A DNA stretch of 55,322 nucleotides, taken from positions 1 to 55,322 of IMG/VR virus record IMGVR_UViG_3300037584_004943; one strand, written 5' to 3'. Positions within the stretch are counted from its first letter, which is position 1. Each line of letters begins with the position of its first letter. This document shows positions 22,577-33,814 of this stretch, piece by piece. The notes under the pieces were generated by a model, which had not been told where the DNA came from, did not search any database, and saw only the letters and a list, made by a program, of their open reading frames with translations. This stretch comes from a virus. Position numbers and translations under genes: made by a program.

Positions 22577-22579
22577 TCA

Positions 22580-25500
22580 ATGCCTGAGTTGAAAAGAAAT
22601 TTCCTTAAAGGTCGCATGAACAAAGACCTTGACGAGCGTCTTATATCCAATGGCGAATATAGAGATGCATTAAATATTCAAGTATCTACATCAGAAGGTT
22701 CCAACGTCGGAACTGCTCAAAACGTAAAAGGTAACCTAAAGGTAGGAGTTGATGCTGGATTTTCAGCTCAAGCAAATGTTGTTAGGCTAGGCGTTCCAGC
22801 AGCTCTTGGTTTAAGTGATTTTGAAGCTGTATCTTTATCTGGATTTGAAACACAACTTAGAAATATAGACAGCGCTAACACTGTTGGTTCTTTCAAACAT
22901 CAAACAACTGGTAAGGTTTACAACTTCGTAAACAACGCTGTTGACTTATATACTAGTAATAATATATCTCCTGGGGAAGCTGCTGCTTCGTTAACGCCTT
23001 ATGGATACGATAACGACATGAGTCCAGAATCAACATACTCAGGTACTGGAACTAGAAAAGAAGGTATACGATATGACGCTATATTTGAATATACTCCTTC
23101 TGTAAATGATGACGAAGGCACGTATAAAACAATATTTAGAGATGTTTATGAAGTTAGATTCGCTCCTCAAAATACAGCATATTTTACCTTAAACGCAGCT
23201 GGCGTAGCAACAGATGTTATTGTAAAAGCTCCAATGCACCTTGGTGCAACTGAAGAACTTGCCACTGACAACATTATAAGTGGTTTTCCAACAGAAACAT
23301 GTACAGATGAAAACGGCAATACTTATGTTAAGGCTCTTGGAGTAAAAAAAGGTATGAGGGCTAAGTGTATAGGTCCTAATGGAGATGATCTATGGGGCTT
23401 TTCTGAGGTTAGAGTAACAGACGTTCCTCTACTAAATTCTTTTTACTTTGAAGGTAGAGGCGCAGTTATTATAACTTCTTTATCTAACGAAGTTCACTAT
23501 AATACAGAAATTAGAAACGCTGGGTACGTCATTCAATTTACATCTGACAGGGTTTTAAATTTTGAATCTGGAAATAAAGAAGTAGAAACAAATACTACAG
23601 CTCAAAATTCTACGTTTACTCCTAAGAACAAGATAATAACAGGTATAAACATAATAGATGATTTATTATTTTTCACAGACGGTAGAACAGAGCCGAAAAA
23701 AATAAATATAAAAAGATCTTTAGAAGGAACTGACCAAAAAAAATATTCTCACACTAGATTAGAGAAAAGTATTTATTCAACACCAGTTTCAGAAGAGCAT
23801 GTTACCGTAATCAAAAAGAATCCCACAACACCACCCCTTGTAGAATTAAAAAATACAATTACAAGATCAGGGGATGTTTACATGGAAGCTAACAATGGTA
23901 TATACGACGGTGAAAGCGTTGGTACCAATGGTAACGTTAATGCTTTAGCTTATTACTCTGAAGCAACAACATCTATAGTAAGATCTTACACTGGAAATAA
24001 TTCAGATTCTTTAGACTTCGTGGGAGGCTTACTTGCTTTTGTAAAAGCTAACGGTGACCCAAACCAGCCTGGCGACCAAAAATATATATATTTAGACGAA
24101 GGTAATGTTCACTGGAGGCCTAATGATGAAATAAAGCTTACCGGGCTTACCACTGGATCTGTTGTTACTGTTAGAATTAGGTTAAACGCAAACGGTACCG
24201 CTAGAAGGTGGAGCGAAGGAGGGATTTTTCGTAGAATGAATGTAGAGGTTGTAGCAAACGATCCTAACACTGTTTTCAATCAACAAGGAGAAATATGGTT
24301 TGGAGAGTTAGCCGACAGTTCTAGTAAGAACTTTTACGATGAAAAGTTTGTCTCTTTTGCATATAGATATAAATATATAGATGGAGAAATTTCTTGTATA
24401 TCTCCATATTCTACGCCAGCTTTCTTACCAGGTAGATATTCGTACAATTCTCTTCAGGCTGCTAACGAGGGTATGGAGAATAATATAGACTCTATAGTTT
24501 TGAAAAACTTCGTACCTTCTAATATTTCTGAAAACGTACAAGAAATACAATTATTGTATAGAGATCACGAGTTTGATACTACACACATATTCAAAACCGT
24601 TGAAAAAGGAGAGTATGATTTTACATATAGTTCCTATGACTCAGAAGGAAATTATTCTCCTCAAGCAAAAGGTTGTATTACTATAAATACAGAACTATTT
24701 GGTCAGATGATACCGGTGTTGCAGTTAGACAGAATATTTGATGATGTTCCTATAAGCGCTAGAGCTCAAGAGTTTTCTGCTGGTAGGTTGATGTTTGGAA
24801 ACTATATTAAAGATTACAACATAACAAATCCTTTTGGAGAAAAAATACAACCTAGTTTAAATTATACTTTAGGCACTAATGAGTTTCAAACTTTAGATAT
24901 TAGTTACTCTAAAACAGGGTTTTTAAAATCTAACGCTACTGAACACCGAGGTAATGTGTTAAATGAGTTTGATGACAGTGGTGATCCTGTAATACGAAAT
25001 TATCAGTCTTTAGAGGGTAGCACTTTAAAAGGTCTTATTGACACAGATATGGGTGGCACAGCCGCAAACGGTGAAGGATTAATAAGCAATCATAAAATAG
25101 GTGGTGGTTTAGAAAGAATACCTAATATACTTGTAAATAGTATTCCTGAACTAAATGATGACAATAGCGATACTACTTCTAGTGATGGTAAACCAACAAA
25201 AGCTCATTGGCCAATAGGAACTTGGAGTGAAGCTCCTAATCAAGGTGATTTAGATTTTGGAAGTGGTCACTATCCTGAAATAAACGGTTTATTAAACAAC
25301 GAGGCTATTTTAATAGATAAAAATGATATAAGAGCTAACTACGATTTAAAAGACCAGCTTGATAATGGTAGTAGCTGGTATAACCAAGCCGTGAATATAA
25401 TTGAGGGTGTAAACGACTTTAACAACCCAAAGTGGTGGGGAAGATGGAAGTTTAAAATAAACTTTAGCGATGAGCTTATTGACGCTGGAAATATTTTTTC

Positions 25501-28500
25501 TACTAATGTTATAACGCCTGAGGGTGTTGAAGAAGTAGACTTTGATTCTACTTGTGACATATCAACTTCTATGGCTAAGCTAGATACTACTGGAACTTGG
25601 AAGATAAGAACACATTGTAGCTTTAAGTGTAGTAGAGCGTTAGCCGATTATTTCCCAGGCGATGGGACCAATCATTCCAGATGGGGAATTTTTAAAGAAC
25701 ATCCGGCTAGACTAGCTATTTACAGATGTGACGACAATGGAGTGCCATTTGGATTACCTTTAGCTTATTCTGCTTGGAACACGGCTGGAGGTAGAACCAA
25801 TCAAATGGGTGACATAAATGATCCTAAAGTAGAGTACAACATGCCTTTCAGCGGGCAAGGAGCCGCAGGTCAAGTTAATACACAGACAGACTTTGAAGGT
25901 AATGAAAGTAATATAACATATAGTGGAATTTTAAACAACGAAGGAACTTCATATTCAACTGCAAATAAAGCTTTTAGAGGTCTTTACTTAGAAGCAGATA
26001 TAATTTGCCAAGAGGCAGATGATATAACTCAACAAAATGTAATTGCTAAAAACACTAATATATGTGTTTGTATGGAAGTTGAGCCAATAGGTTATTCTTA
26101 TTTTGAAGGATCAGTTGGTGATTGGACAAATCCTTGGAATGGCGTTGATGATTTTTTATCTGGTCTTGATACAATTGTTTGCGGCGAGGGACTAGAAAAC
26201 CAACCTATAGTATTCTGTAGTATTAATGATACTTCTGAAGGAGAAGGATTCGGTGCTTATGTTAATAGTAATATTCCTAACGATTTTGAAATACCAGAAG
26301 GAACTTATAAATATATAAAAGGTAACGCTAGGTTTAGAATAATACAATCACCTTTATCCGATGTCGAAGTTTCAGCTACCCCAGCTAAACCTTCTGTAAA
26401 ATCTAATAGATCTTACCAAGTAGGATATGCTTACATAGACAAGTACGGTAGAGAGTCTTCTATATTAGTAGATGAAGACTCTTTCATAAGCATACCTAAT
26501 AGTAATTCTAAAAACTTCAACGCTATAGGCGTTAATATAACTTCTGAATTTCCTATTTGGGCTAAATACTACAAGTATTATATTAGAGAGATAACTGATA
26601 GATTTTATAACGTAGCTGTACATAAAATGTACGACAACAATGATGCTGGTGGTAGTGTATTTGCTTGGCTTAGTTTTAACAGCGCTGAGATAAACAAAAT
26701 ACAACTAAACGATAAACTTTTAGTAAAGAAAAAACACGGATCTAATGAGTTTTTAAATGAAAGAGTTGTTACTAGGGTTGTAGATATTTCTAACCAAGTT
26801 CCTGTGGGTAGTGATGGAACTGACATTTTTGACGCTGTAGATGGTGTAGCTGAATCTATAAATGAAGCTGATCAAGTTGGTAAGTTTTTTGTTAAGGTTA
26901 AACTTTCAACAGCGTTAAAAAACGCGTTAGTACCCGATAGCGTAGACTTAGATACTGATGAGGATGGCAGTATAAATGAAGAGTTTTTTGCATATATGCA
27001 AGATACCTTAAACACTATATCTGGTGCTGTTGTAGAAGTGTTACCAAAGTCTACAAAAATAGAAACTGAGCAAGATGAACTTTTTGGATTTTTCTACGAG
27101 GCATCTCAAGCATATCCAATTAGATTAAACGGTTCAGAAGCGGAAACTTATATACCTATAGGTAGCACAATATCTTTAAGTATCCCTGGACAATTGACAT
27201 ACGGAGCTAGTGTACACGCTACGGTACAAGCGTTTAACTCTGAAAAAAATATTGTTAAGAGAGTAGTAGGAGCTTTAACTAATGGAGTGATAGATGAGTT
27301 GCAAGGCAACGAAGATGCCTCTTGTAAAGTTTTACATGCGTCTAACACTTTAGATGGTTTACAAAGTTTAAGTGCAGTTCCTATAATAGCTATTTTCACA
27401 AGACCAGATGGCAGCTCTGTAAGAGCGCTTCTTTCTTCCGGTGTATCACAATCGAACGAATTAAAACTTCAAACCCTTACACATGGCCAAAAACACGTTT
27501 TGTCTTGGAACAACTGCTACGCTTTTGGAAATGGCGTTGAGTCAGATTCTATACTAGACGTTTTTAACGAAACAACTCTTTATAAATACACACCTATAGG
27601 CAAGCAAAGTGGATTTAAAACTGCATTAGTTGAAGATGAATATAAAAGAGAACATAAATCTAATGATATAATATTTTCGCAACTATATAACGAAAACAGA
27701 GGCGTTGATGGTACTAATCAGTTTATAGCAGCAGACAACCCTATTAAAAAATTAGCTCCAGCACATGGTAGTATTCAAAAGCTTTTTGCTAGAGACAATG
27801 ACTTGCTAGCTCTTTGTGAAAATAAAATATTAAGAATACTTAGCTCTGGTAAAGACGCTCTATTTAATGCTGATGGTAACATGCAGGTTTTAGCTACCGC
27901 TAATGTTCTTGGGCAAGCTATACCTTTTGTTGGGGACTATGGTATATCTAAAAACCCAGAATCATTCGCAGCTGATGAATATAGATGTTATTTTACAGAT
28001 AGAGATAGAGGCGCTGTGTTAAGATTATCAAGAGATGGTCTAACACCTATCAACTTAGCTGGTATGAAGGATTGGTTTGCTGATAATTTAAAGCATGCAG
28101 ACGTTGCCATTGGTAGCTTTGATGGTAAAAAAGATGAATACAATATTAGCATTCATTCTTCCTACGCTCCTAATAGTAAGAAAGATGTATACACATTAAG
28201 TTTTAACGAAGGTATTGATGGTTGGGTAAGCTTTAAGTCTTTTATACAAGAGTCTGGATGTAGCTTAAACAATAAATACTACACTTTTAAAAATGGTGGT
28301 ATTTATTTACATCATCCAGAAGATTTAGCAACCGATGTTAATAGAAATTTATTCTATAGCAGCGCTAGGGGTACAACAAGCGGAACGCACGCTATTCAAG
28401 GTAACTCTACAGTAACACCAATAATTAATGATTCTCCAGATACAGTAAAGTCTTTTAAAACGTTAAATTATGAAGGATCGCAAGCAAAGATAATATTAGC

Positions 28501-28894
28501 TAATGCTGATTTAGATGGGCTTGGTAACGACAATGTTAACTACTTTGATAATTATCAAGATGATGCAGTGTCTAACGGGTGGTACGTAGAAAGTATTACT
28601 ACAGATCTTCAAGATGGCCAAGTAACAGAGTTTATTAAAAAAGAAAACAAGTGGTTCAACTACATACAAGGTACGGAATCTACGTTTACCAACAACGCTG
28701 ATTCTTTAGGAGCCGGCGCTAGTGGAACTTTAGATTTTGCAGAGTTTTCTACCCAAGGTGTTGGTACAATATCATCTATAATGACTATTAGTGGAACAAT
28801 GGCTGAAGGTTTTGATTTAATAATAAACTCAGCAGAAGGAGATGGTTGGTCGACAGATGGTTTAGCAATATCAAACATTACTGAAATAACATAA
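22580..28894 (+). CDS. Giant tail accessory protein, P22 gp10-like N-terminus
   Basis: 2104 aa. The start PELKRNFLKGRMNKDLDERL...NGEYRDALNIQVS is the signature of tail stabilisation proteins related to P22 gp10. Two similar regions follow (FAYRYKYIDGEISCISPYST near residue 595; QVGYAYIDKYGRESS near 1278), then a propeller-like part (1700-1830: LFARDNDLLALCENKILRIL, DEYRCYFTDRDRGAVLRLSR) and a Gly/Thr/Ser-rich C-terminus. Forms the tail hub or plug, probably much larger than P22's because fused to receptor-facing domains. Confidence 0.75.
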   Translation: MPELKRNFLKGRMNKDLDERLISNGEYRDALNIQVSTSEGSNVGTAQNVKGNLKVGVDAGFSAQANVVRLGVPAALGLSDFEAVSLSGFETQLRNIDSANTVGSFKHQTTGKVYNFVNNAVDLYTSNNISPGEAAASLTPYGYDNDMSPESTYSGTGTRKEGIRYDAIFEYTPSVNDDEGTYKTIFRDVYEVRFAPQNTAYFTLNAAGVATDVIVKAPMHLGATEELATDNIISGFPTETCTDENGNTYVKALGVKKGMRAKCIGPNGDDLWGFSEVRVTDVPLLNSFYFEGRGAVIITSLSNEVHYNTEIRNAGYVIQFTSDRVLNFESGNKEVETNTTAQNSTFTPKNKIITGINIIDDLLFFTDGRTEPKKINIKRSLEGTDQKKYSHTRLEKSIYSTPVSEEHVTVIKKNPTTPPLVELKNTITRSGDVYMEANNGIYDGESVGTNGNVNALAYYSEATTSIVRSYTGNNSDSLDFVGGLLAFVKANGDPNQPGDQKYIYLDEGNVHWRPNDEIKLTGLTTGSVVTVRIRLNANGTARRWSEGGIFRRMNVEVVANDPNTVFNQQGEIWFGELADSSSKNFYDEKFVSFAYRYKYIDGEISCISPYSTPAFLPGRYSYNSLQAANEGMENNIDSIVLKNFVPSNISENVQEIQLLYRDHEFDTTHIFKTVEKGEYDFTYSSYDSEGNYSPQAKGCITINTELFGQMIPVLQLDRIFDDVPISARAQEFSAGRLMFGNYIKDYNITNPFGEKIQPSLNYTLGTNEFQTLDISYSKTGFLKSNATEHRGNVLNEFDDSGDPVIRNYQSLEGSTLKGLIDTDMGGTAANGEGLISNHKIGGGLERIPNILVNSIPELNDDNSDTTSSDGKPTKAHWPIGTWSEAPNQGDLDFGSGHYPEINGLLNNEAILIDKNDIRANYDLKDQLDNGSSWYNQAVNIIEGVNDFNNPKWWGRWKFKINFSDELIDAGNIFSTNVITPEGVEEVDFDSTCDISTSMAKLDTTGTWKIRTHCSFKCSRALADYFPGDGTNHSRWGIFKEHPARLAIYRCDDNGVPFGLPLAYSAWNTAGGRTNQMGDINDPKVEYNMPFSGQGAAGQVNTQTDFEGNESNITYSGILNNEGTSYSTANKAFRGLYLEADIICQEADDITQQNVIAKNTNICVCMEVEPIGYSYFEGSVGDWTNPWNGVDDFLSGLDTIVCGEGLENQPIVFCSINDTSEGEGFGAYVNSNIPNDFEIPEGTYKYIKGNARFRIIQSPLSDVEVSATPAKPSVKSNRSYQVGYAYIDKYGRESSILVDEDSFISIPNSNSKNFNAIGVNITSEFPIWAKYYKYYIREITDRFYNVAVHKMYDNNDAGGSVFAWLSFNSAEINKIQLNDKLLVKKKHGSNEFLNERVVTRVVDISNQVPVGSDGTDIFDAVDGVAESINEADQVGKFFVKVKLSTALKNALVPDSVDLDTDEDGSINEEFFAYMQDTLNTISGAVVEVLPKSTKIETEQDELFGFFYEASQAYPIRLNGSEAETYIPIGSTISLSIPGQLTYGASVHATVQAFNSEKNIVKRVVGALTNGVIDELQGNEDASCKVLHASNTLDGLQSLSAVPIIAIFTRPDGSSVRALLSSGVSQSNELKLQTLTHGQKHVLSWNNCYAFGNGVESDSILDVFNETTLYKYTPIGKQSGFKTALVEDEYKREHKSNDIIFSQLYNENRGVDGTNQFIAADNPIKKLAPAHGSIQKLFARDNDLLALCENKILRILSSGKDALFNADGNMQVLATANVLGQAIPFVGDYGISKNPESFAADEYRCYFTDRDRGAVLRLSRDGLTPINLAGMKDWFADNLKHADVAIGSFDGKKDEYNISIHSSYAPNSKKDVYTLSFNEGIDGWVSFKSFIQESGCSLNNKYYTFKNGGIYLHHPEDLATDVNRNLFYSSARGTTSGTHAIQGNSTVTPIINDSPDTVKSFKTLNYEGSQAKIILANADLDGLGNDNVNYFDNYQDDAVSNGWYVESITTDLQDGQVTEFIKKENKWFNYIQGTESTFTNNADSLGAGASGTLDFAEFSTQGVGTISSIMTISGTMAEGFDLIINSAEGDGWSTDGLAISNITEIT

Positions 28895-28900
28895 TAAATT

Positions 28901-31900
28901 ATGCCTGCAACAACAAATACATTTATAATAAATCCAGAACCTGGACACCCAATAGCAGCGTCACAGTTTCCTCCGATAGTAGGAGACGGTGTTTTATATA
29001 GCGGTGTTACTTTTTCAGATACAGGCACGCCTTTTACAGATTCTAACACTGTTCAAGCTACTGTCGCATGGATACCAGATTCTAGCTATGATGGAACAGG
29101 ATCTCCAATAGATTTACCTTGGCCTAGTGTAGTGCTAGAAGAAGGTGCTCCATTTTTTGCTATATTAAAAGTGCACGCTGGTGTTTTAGACGGTGACGTT
29201 ATTGTAACACCTGAATTTACAATAACAAATTTAAGTGACAATCTTTTTGCTAATCCCATATCAGCTGATTCTAGTTCTATAACATCATATATAGTATCTG
29301 GAGTTGTTCCGCAAGACGAAGAAGTAAATATATGTAGCATTGTTTTTAATGAAAAACTAGACTCAACTGGCGGCTCGATGGAAACTATAGCGCCTAACAA
29401 CGTAGGGTATATGTTACAGAGCTCGTTGGGAGGATCTCCGGGTGATGCTGAAGGTACAGGTTTTTCTTTTAGTCAAAATCTTTCTGAGCAAAGCGAACAA
29501 CCGTTTTATCTTACTTTCGATGTAAAGTACAATACTAGTTCAGATCTTGATCTGCAAGAAGGTCATGTTTTAATGGTTCAACCAGAGTATCAAACCGTAG
29601 TGTATGGTTTTATAAACAACCAAGAAGAAGGTGATGGCACTTTTTTATATACAAACGTTTCTAATGACACGTTATTAGATGTGTCTTTTCCAGGAAATGA
29701 AAGAAGCGTAACATTACAAGCTAAAAACTTTAGCACCGTAGGTTCTTATATAAATAGCTTTTCCGATTTCAACATAAACGGTTGGGGATTTACTAATCCA
29801 GATCCTTTACCAACGGTGTCAATGACTGGTAGTGGCAACGTTAAAACGTTTACTTTTGATTTACCAGAAAATGAATATGAAACAGCTAGCGATAGAACTT
29901 TTAGAATATACGCTAAAAATCATTTGCAAAACGTTGCTAGTATTGATATTAAGCAAAGAACTGGAGCTTTCTTTGAAGTCACTAGCGCTTGGAGTGCTTC
30001 TAGCTACATGGCGCCACAAGGTTACGGTCAAGAGCACCCGAATACTGGTAGTGGTGCTGATTTAGAATCCTCAGCTTTACCACCTTGCCGTTATGCAGGC
30101 CACGATGAAATTGAGGTTGATGGTATTTCTATACCTGGGTTAAGAGTTAGAATATACCAGGGTGGCGATAGCGATATTAGTAGTATTATTACACCTAGCG
30201 CTGCTGATCAAGGTGTAGTGTTTAACAATTCAACTGGAAATTATGAAACTGGAGCATCAGCTACCACACCACAGATTGTAAAAATATTAATACAAGATAA
30301 TGATGGTAGTTATGTAAATTCTCTATTTTTACCACAAGAAGAGCAATGGCTTACTTTTGCAAAACCAGAAAATAATGTATCTTGGTATTACGGATTAGGA
30401 ACAATATTCACTGATAATCAATTTGAGTATTTTGTATATTTCAACGTAAAAGAAAGAACAGATACAAGTTCTGCGATAAGAACCGCTAAAATAATAATAA
30501 ATTCTACTTATGGATCTCTTGAAGAAACAGAAGAAATAATCGTAAAACAAACAAGTAGATTTAGTGGATCACTTTTTTTTAAAGAAGATCCTGATCAAGA
30601 AACCTTAGCAGATGGTACTCCCGTGTACGATAGCAATGGCGTTAGTTTAGGTAGTGAATTTAATTTACCTTCTCCAGGATCAAATACATTTCCAGGGCAT
30701 TATATTTTATTGAAAGCTACTCAAGCAAATACACCTGGAGCTTTTACTTGGGGCAGCTCTTTACCTTTCGCTGGTCACGATGGAGATGAAGGTGTTTATA
30801 ATGCTGAAACAGCTAGGCAAGTTAATATGCCATCAGGATCACAAGTTACACCAGTGGTAAAAGGTAGCGCGGCAAACAATGGCAGTATGGGCCCTGAGTT
30901 AATACAACCTCTATACAACGATTATGGTATTGATGGAGAACTTCCTTTATACCAACCGGCAACCTATCAAGACGATCCTTTTCTAGCTGGCTCTGCTTAT
31001 GATTACTATGTAAAAGTTCCTTACGTGCAAAACGATGCTGGTAGTTATGACTTGTATTTATATGGAGAAGAAGGATTTGTACAAGGTGAAAAAAAATATA
31101 CTATATCTGCCAGTCCTGGATATAATATTAATAGCTTGGGTGCAACCGACACTGTTACGCTAAAGCAAGCCTCGCCTCCACTAGCTTTCTTTTCTCACAA
31201 TAACTTAGATGGCGCTAATAGCGATGCTTTTTACGTTAACGCTACTGATGCTGAGGCTTATTTTGGTTATGACTCTTGGCCTGCTACTTCAGATTACGCG
31301 ACAGTTGTTTTTGAAAATCCTTTTTATTTAAACTACCTAGGAGCAATAAAAAATAATGACACTTCTGAAGCTACCTGTGAGTTGATAGGTAAGTGGAAAT
31401 TAGCTTTAGCGTCAAGTCCAGAGTTACCACCTAGTAGCGCTTATGCTGCAGATTTCACTTTAGGAGGAGATTTGAGTATGTACGTATTCCCAGATGGATA
31501 CCAAGAAGGTGGTTATCGAAAGGTAGGAGATTCTGGATTAACAATGGAAAAGACAACGAACTTTTCTACTTTAGTGCCCGATGGTCAAGGCTTTGTTACA
31601 GAGCTAACTAAAGCAGTTTTTAGTAGCTTAGGTTATAATAGTGATACATACCCTGTTTTCTATTTAATTGGAGTTAAGCCGCAAGGTTTTGAAGATTATA
31701 CAGATACAATGTGGGTTAGGCATGAGCCGTTTTTTACTCTTCAAGCAGATATTGGTGGCGTAGAAACTGGTTGGGGTTCTCCAGGTGGAATTTTAAAAGG
31801 TGTTTTGCAACTTAATAGAATAAACAATACTTTAGGAATTGGAAATATTCAATATGGCTACAAGTGGATAGAGTTTGATTTAGATGAAGCTAATTGGATA

Positions 31901-32578
31901 GAAAGCAACCAATATGGACTTGGTGGTGATACATATGACTTTATAATAGATAGAAACTACGCTTCCACAAGTGTTGGTTATGGAGGCTCTAAGAGTATAA
32001 CTGAATATAATTTCTTTCAGCACGAGGAGGAAGTTGATTTTGGGTTTACCACTCAGACCACCTACCATGTTTCTACTTTTAATGATTATCCTTCGGTTCC
32101 GCTTAACTGTATGATTATACCTATAGATTACTTTGGTCCTGATAAACCATTAGTTGAAAACGTTATACATTTACAAGCTACAGAAGATTTTTATGGAGAG
32201 ATTGCGGGTGGTGATGGATGGTCTACTCAAAGTAATTTTAACAGCATGGTTGCGGTTACAAGCGGGCTATCAACACCTGTTGTAGTTGATCCAGATGAAA
32301 CTGTTACATATACAGCAAACGGCTCAACAGATTTAACTTTTACAAATCCTTACGCAACACCTGTGGTTTTGATAACTAAAAAATCACCAGGTGAGTTTAC
32401 GAATACTAGAGCTGTTATGTTTCAGCTAACGCCAGTAGGATTAAGCAACTCTACAGGTCAAGTACCAACTGGTTTAAATGAAGCTATAACTAGCATAGGT
32501 GGTAATGCTATTAGTGGCCCAAGAACTAACGCTTTAAATGTAGTTTGTAGAGTTCAAATTCAAGACTTACCATTTTAG
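28901..32578 (+). CDS. Tail fibre-like protein with BACON-like domains
   Basis: 1225 aa, beta-rich, Ser/Thr/Gly-rich, no signal peptide. Three segments fit the BACON pattern (W/F-x-V..., R-T-A-x-I-x-I, ending I-x-V-K-Q): about residues 330-352 (ending SIDIKQR), 480-550 (EQWLTFAKPENN...IRTAKIIIN...IIVKQTS) and 714-758 (ending TVTLKQAS). BACON domains bind glycans or mucin-like polymers in Bacteroidota and occur in crAss-like phage fibres. Likely host-attachment protein. Confidence 0.65.
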   Translation: MPATTNTFIINPEPGHPIAASQFPPIVGDGVLYSGVTFSDTGTPFTDSNTVQATVAWIPDSSYDGTGSPIDLPWPSVVLEEGAPFFAILKVHAGVLDGDVIVTPEFTITNLSDNLFANPISADSSSITSYIVSGVVPQDEEVNICSIVFNEKLDSTGGSMETIAPNNVGYMLQSSLGGSPGDAEGTGFSFSQNLSEQSEQPFYLTFDVKYNTSSDLDLQEGHVLMVQPEYQTVVYGFINNQEEGDGTFLYTNVSNDTLLDVSFPGNERSVTLQAKNFSTVGSYINSFSDFNINGWGFTNPDPLPTVSMTGSGNVKTFTFDLPENEYETASDRTFRIYAKNHLQNVASIDIKQRTGAFFEVTSAWSASSYMAPQGYGQEHPNTGSGADLESSALPPCRYAGHDEIEVDGISIPGLRVRIYQGGDSDISSIITPSAADQGVVFNNSTGNYETGASATTPQIVKILIQDNDGSYVNSLFLPQEEQWLTFAKPENNVSWYYGLGTIFTDNQFEYFVYFNVKERTDTSSAIRTAKIIINSTYGSLEETEEIIVKQTSRFSGSLFFKEDPDQETLADGTPVYDSNGVSLGSEFNLPSPGSNTFPGHYILLKATQANTPGAFTWGSSLPFAGHDGDEGVYNAETARQVNMPSGSQVTPVVKGSAANNGSMGPELIQPLYNDYGIDGELPLYQPATYQDDPFLAGSAYDYYVKVPYVQNDAGSYDLYLYGEEGFVQGEKKYTISASPGYNINSLGATDTVTLKQASPPLAFFSHNNLDGANSDAFYVNATDAEAYFGYDSWPATSDYATVVFENPFYLNYLGAIKNNDTSEATCELIGKWKLALASSPELPPSSAYAADFTLGGDLSMYVFPDGYQEGGYRKVGDSGLTMEKTTNFSTLVPDGQGFVTELTKAVFSSLGYNSDTYPVFYLIGVKPQGFEDYTDTMWVRHEPFFTLQADIGGVETGWGSPGGILKGVLQLNRINNTLGIGNIQYGYKWIEFDLDEANWIESNQYGLGGDTYDFIIDRNYASTSVGYGGSKSITEYNFFQHEEEVDFGFTTQTTYHVSTFNDYPSVPLNCMIIPIDYFGPDKPLVENVIHLQATEDFYGEIAGGDGWSTQSNFNSMVAVTSGLSTPVVVDPDETVTYTANGSTDLTFTNPYATPVVLITKKSPGEFTNTRAVMFQLTPVGLSNSTGQVPTGLNEAITSIGGNAISGPRTNALNVVCRVQIQDLPF

Positions 32579-32619
32579 TATGAACGTCTGACTTATCTTA
32601 ATGTTAAAATAAAATAAAT

Positions 32620-33051
32620 ATGGCGGTATTAGCAATAAAAATAAATGGAGATGATATAAACGTGTCAGCACAGGTTGGTGATGTGGTTTATTACTCTGCA
32701 GTATCTGACTTTACTCAGACATCGATAAATACTCCTAACTTTTCTGGAGCTTGGACATCTGGCAACACTTCTACTAGCACACCTTATGTTACTAATAGTA
32801 ACTCGCTAAACACGGTAAAGCACTTAGGAACAATACTAGCTTTACCTGGAAATAACGTTATTGTTGTTGAAACTGCTAGTGTAAATGTAGCTGCGCCTAG
32901 TGCTAGTGATTTTATATTTATTGGAAAAGATAACAAAGTTAATATAGGAGATTTAAAAGGATATTACGCAGAAGTTAAATTTGTAAATGACTCTACTACT
33001 GAAGCTGAGTTGTTTACTATTAGTACAGAGGTAGCGCAAAGTAGTAAATAG
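32620..33051 (+). CDS. Small virion-type protein
   Basis: 143 aa (MAVLAIKINGDDINVSAQVG...), Ser/Thr/Asn-rich beta protein with a C-terminal DNKVNIGDLKGYYAEVKFVN block. Lies between the fibre and internal proteins. Probably a structural decoration or adaptor; no known domain. Confidence 0.55.
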   Translation: MAVLAIKINGDDINVSAQVGDVVYYSAVSDFTQTSINTPNFSGAWTSGNTSTSTPYVTNSNSLNTVKHLGTILALPGNNVIVVETASVNVAAPSASDFIFIGKDNKVNIGDLKGYYAEVKFVNDSTTEAELFTISTEVAQSSK

Positions 33052-33091
33052 AGCGCATTAAATGTAATTATAACACAGTAAACATTACAAT

Positions 33092-33793
33092 ATGAAATAT
33101 AATAGACCGTTTAAACAAAAGCAAGGTTATGGAGGAGAGTGGAGTGAGATGAGCACTGGCGCTAAGGCAGCAACTATGTTAACGGGTGTTGTTGGTCTTT
33201 ATAGTAGAATCGGAGCTAAAGGAAGAGCTAAACGTAAAAAAGAACAAGCTGACGCGCAAGATGCTTTTAATCAACAGATGCAGGCTTATCAAGATTTTCA
33301 GTTTGAAAATCCTTACGCAAATATGGAAAACCAGTTCGCTGGCATGGAAAATCCTTACGAGGATTTACGTGTAGATACAACAGCTCAAGAATTAGCAGGG
33401 GCGCAATATGCTCAATCTCTAGCTAATATATCTGGAGCTATGGACCCTAGTAATGTTGGTCAATTTATTAGAGGAGCAGGCCAACAAGCCGCTCAAACGA
33501 GAGCCCAAACAGCACAACAAGAAATGGCAAACCAAAGATTGGCTGCGCAAGGTGCCGCTGACGTACAGTTAAGAGAGCGTATGGGTCAAGCTGATGTTGA
33601 CAGAATGCAAGCTGAGGGCGCTATGGCCGTACAAGGAATGGAATTTGGTAGACAAGAATCTATATTAGGCATGGCTTCTGGTAGAATGCAAGCTGCTAAT
33701 GAAGCTAGACAAAGAAATACAGAAATGTGGATGAATTTTGGTGGTCAAGCAATTGGCGCAGCTGGGCAGGTAGCGGGTGCTGTAGCTGGATAG
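33092..33793 (+). CDS. Internal virion (ejection) protein, small
   Basis: 233 aa. Basic start MKYNRPFKQKQGYGGEW; a hydrophobic helix (GAKAATMLTGVVGLYSRIGA, residues 22-41); then a long Q/A/M-rich amphipathic helix and a glycine/alanine C-terminus (IGAAGQVAGAVAG). Composition and place ahead of the two giant internal proteins match podoviral ejection proteins that form the trans-envelope conduit. Confidence 0.65.
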   Translation: MKYNRPFKQKQGYGGEWSEMSTGAKAATMLTGVVGLYSRIGAKGRAKRKKEQADAQDAFNQQMQAYQDFQFENPYANMENQFAGMENPYEDLRVDTTAQELAGAQYAQSLANISGAMDPSNVGQFIRGAGQQAAQTRAQTAQQEMANQRLAAQGAADVQLRERMGQADVDRMQAEGAMAVQGMEFGRQESILGMASGRMQAANEARQRNTEMWMNFGGQAIGAAGQVAGAVAG

Positions 33794-33814
33794 TAGACTT
33801 TAAACAACTAAGTA

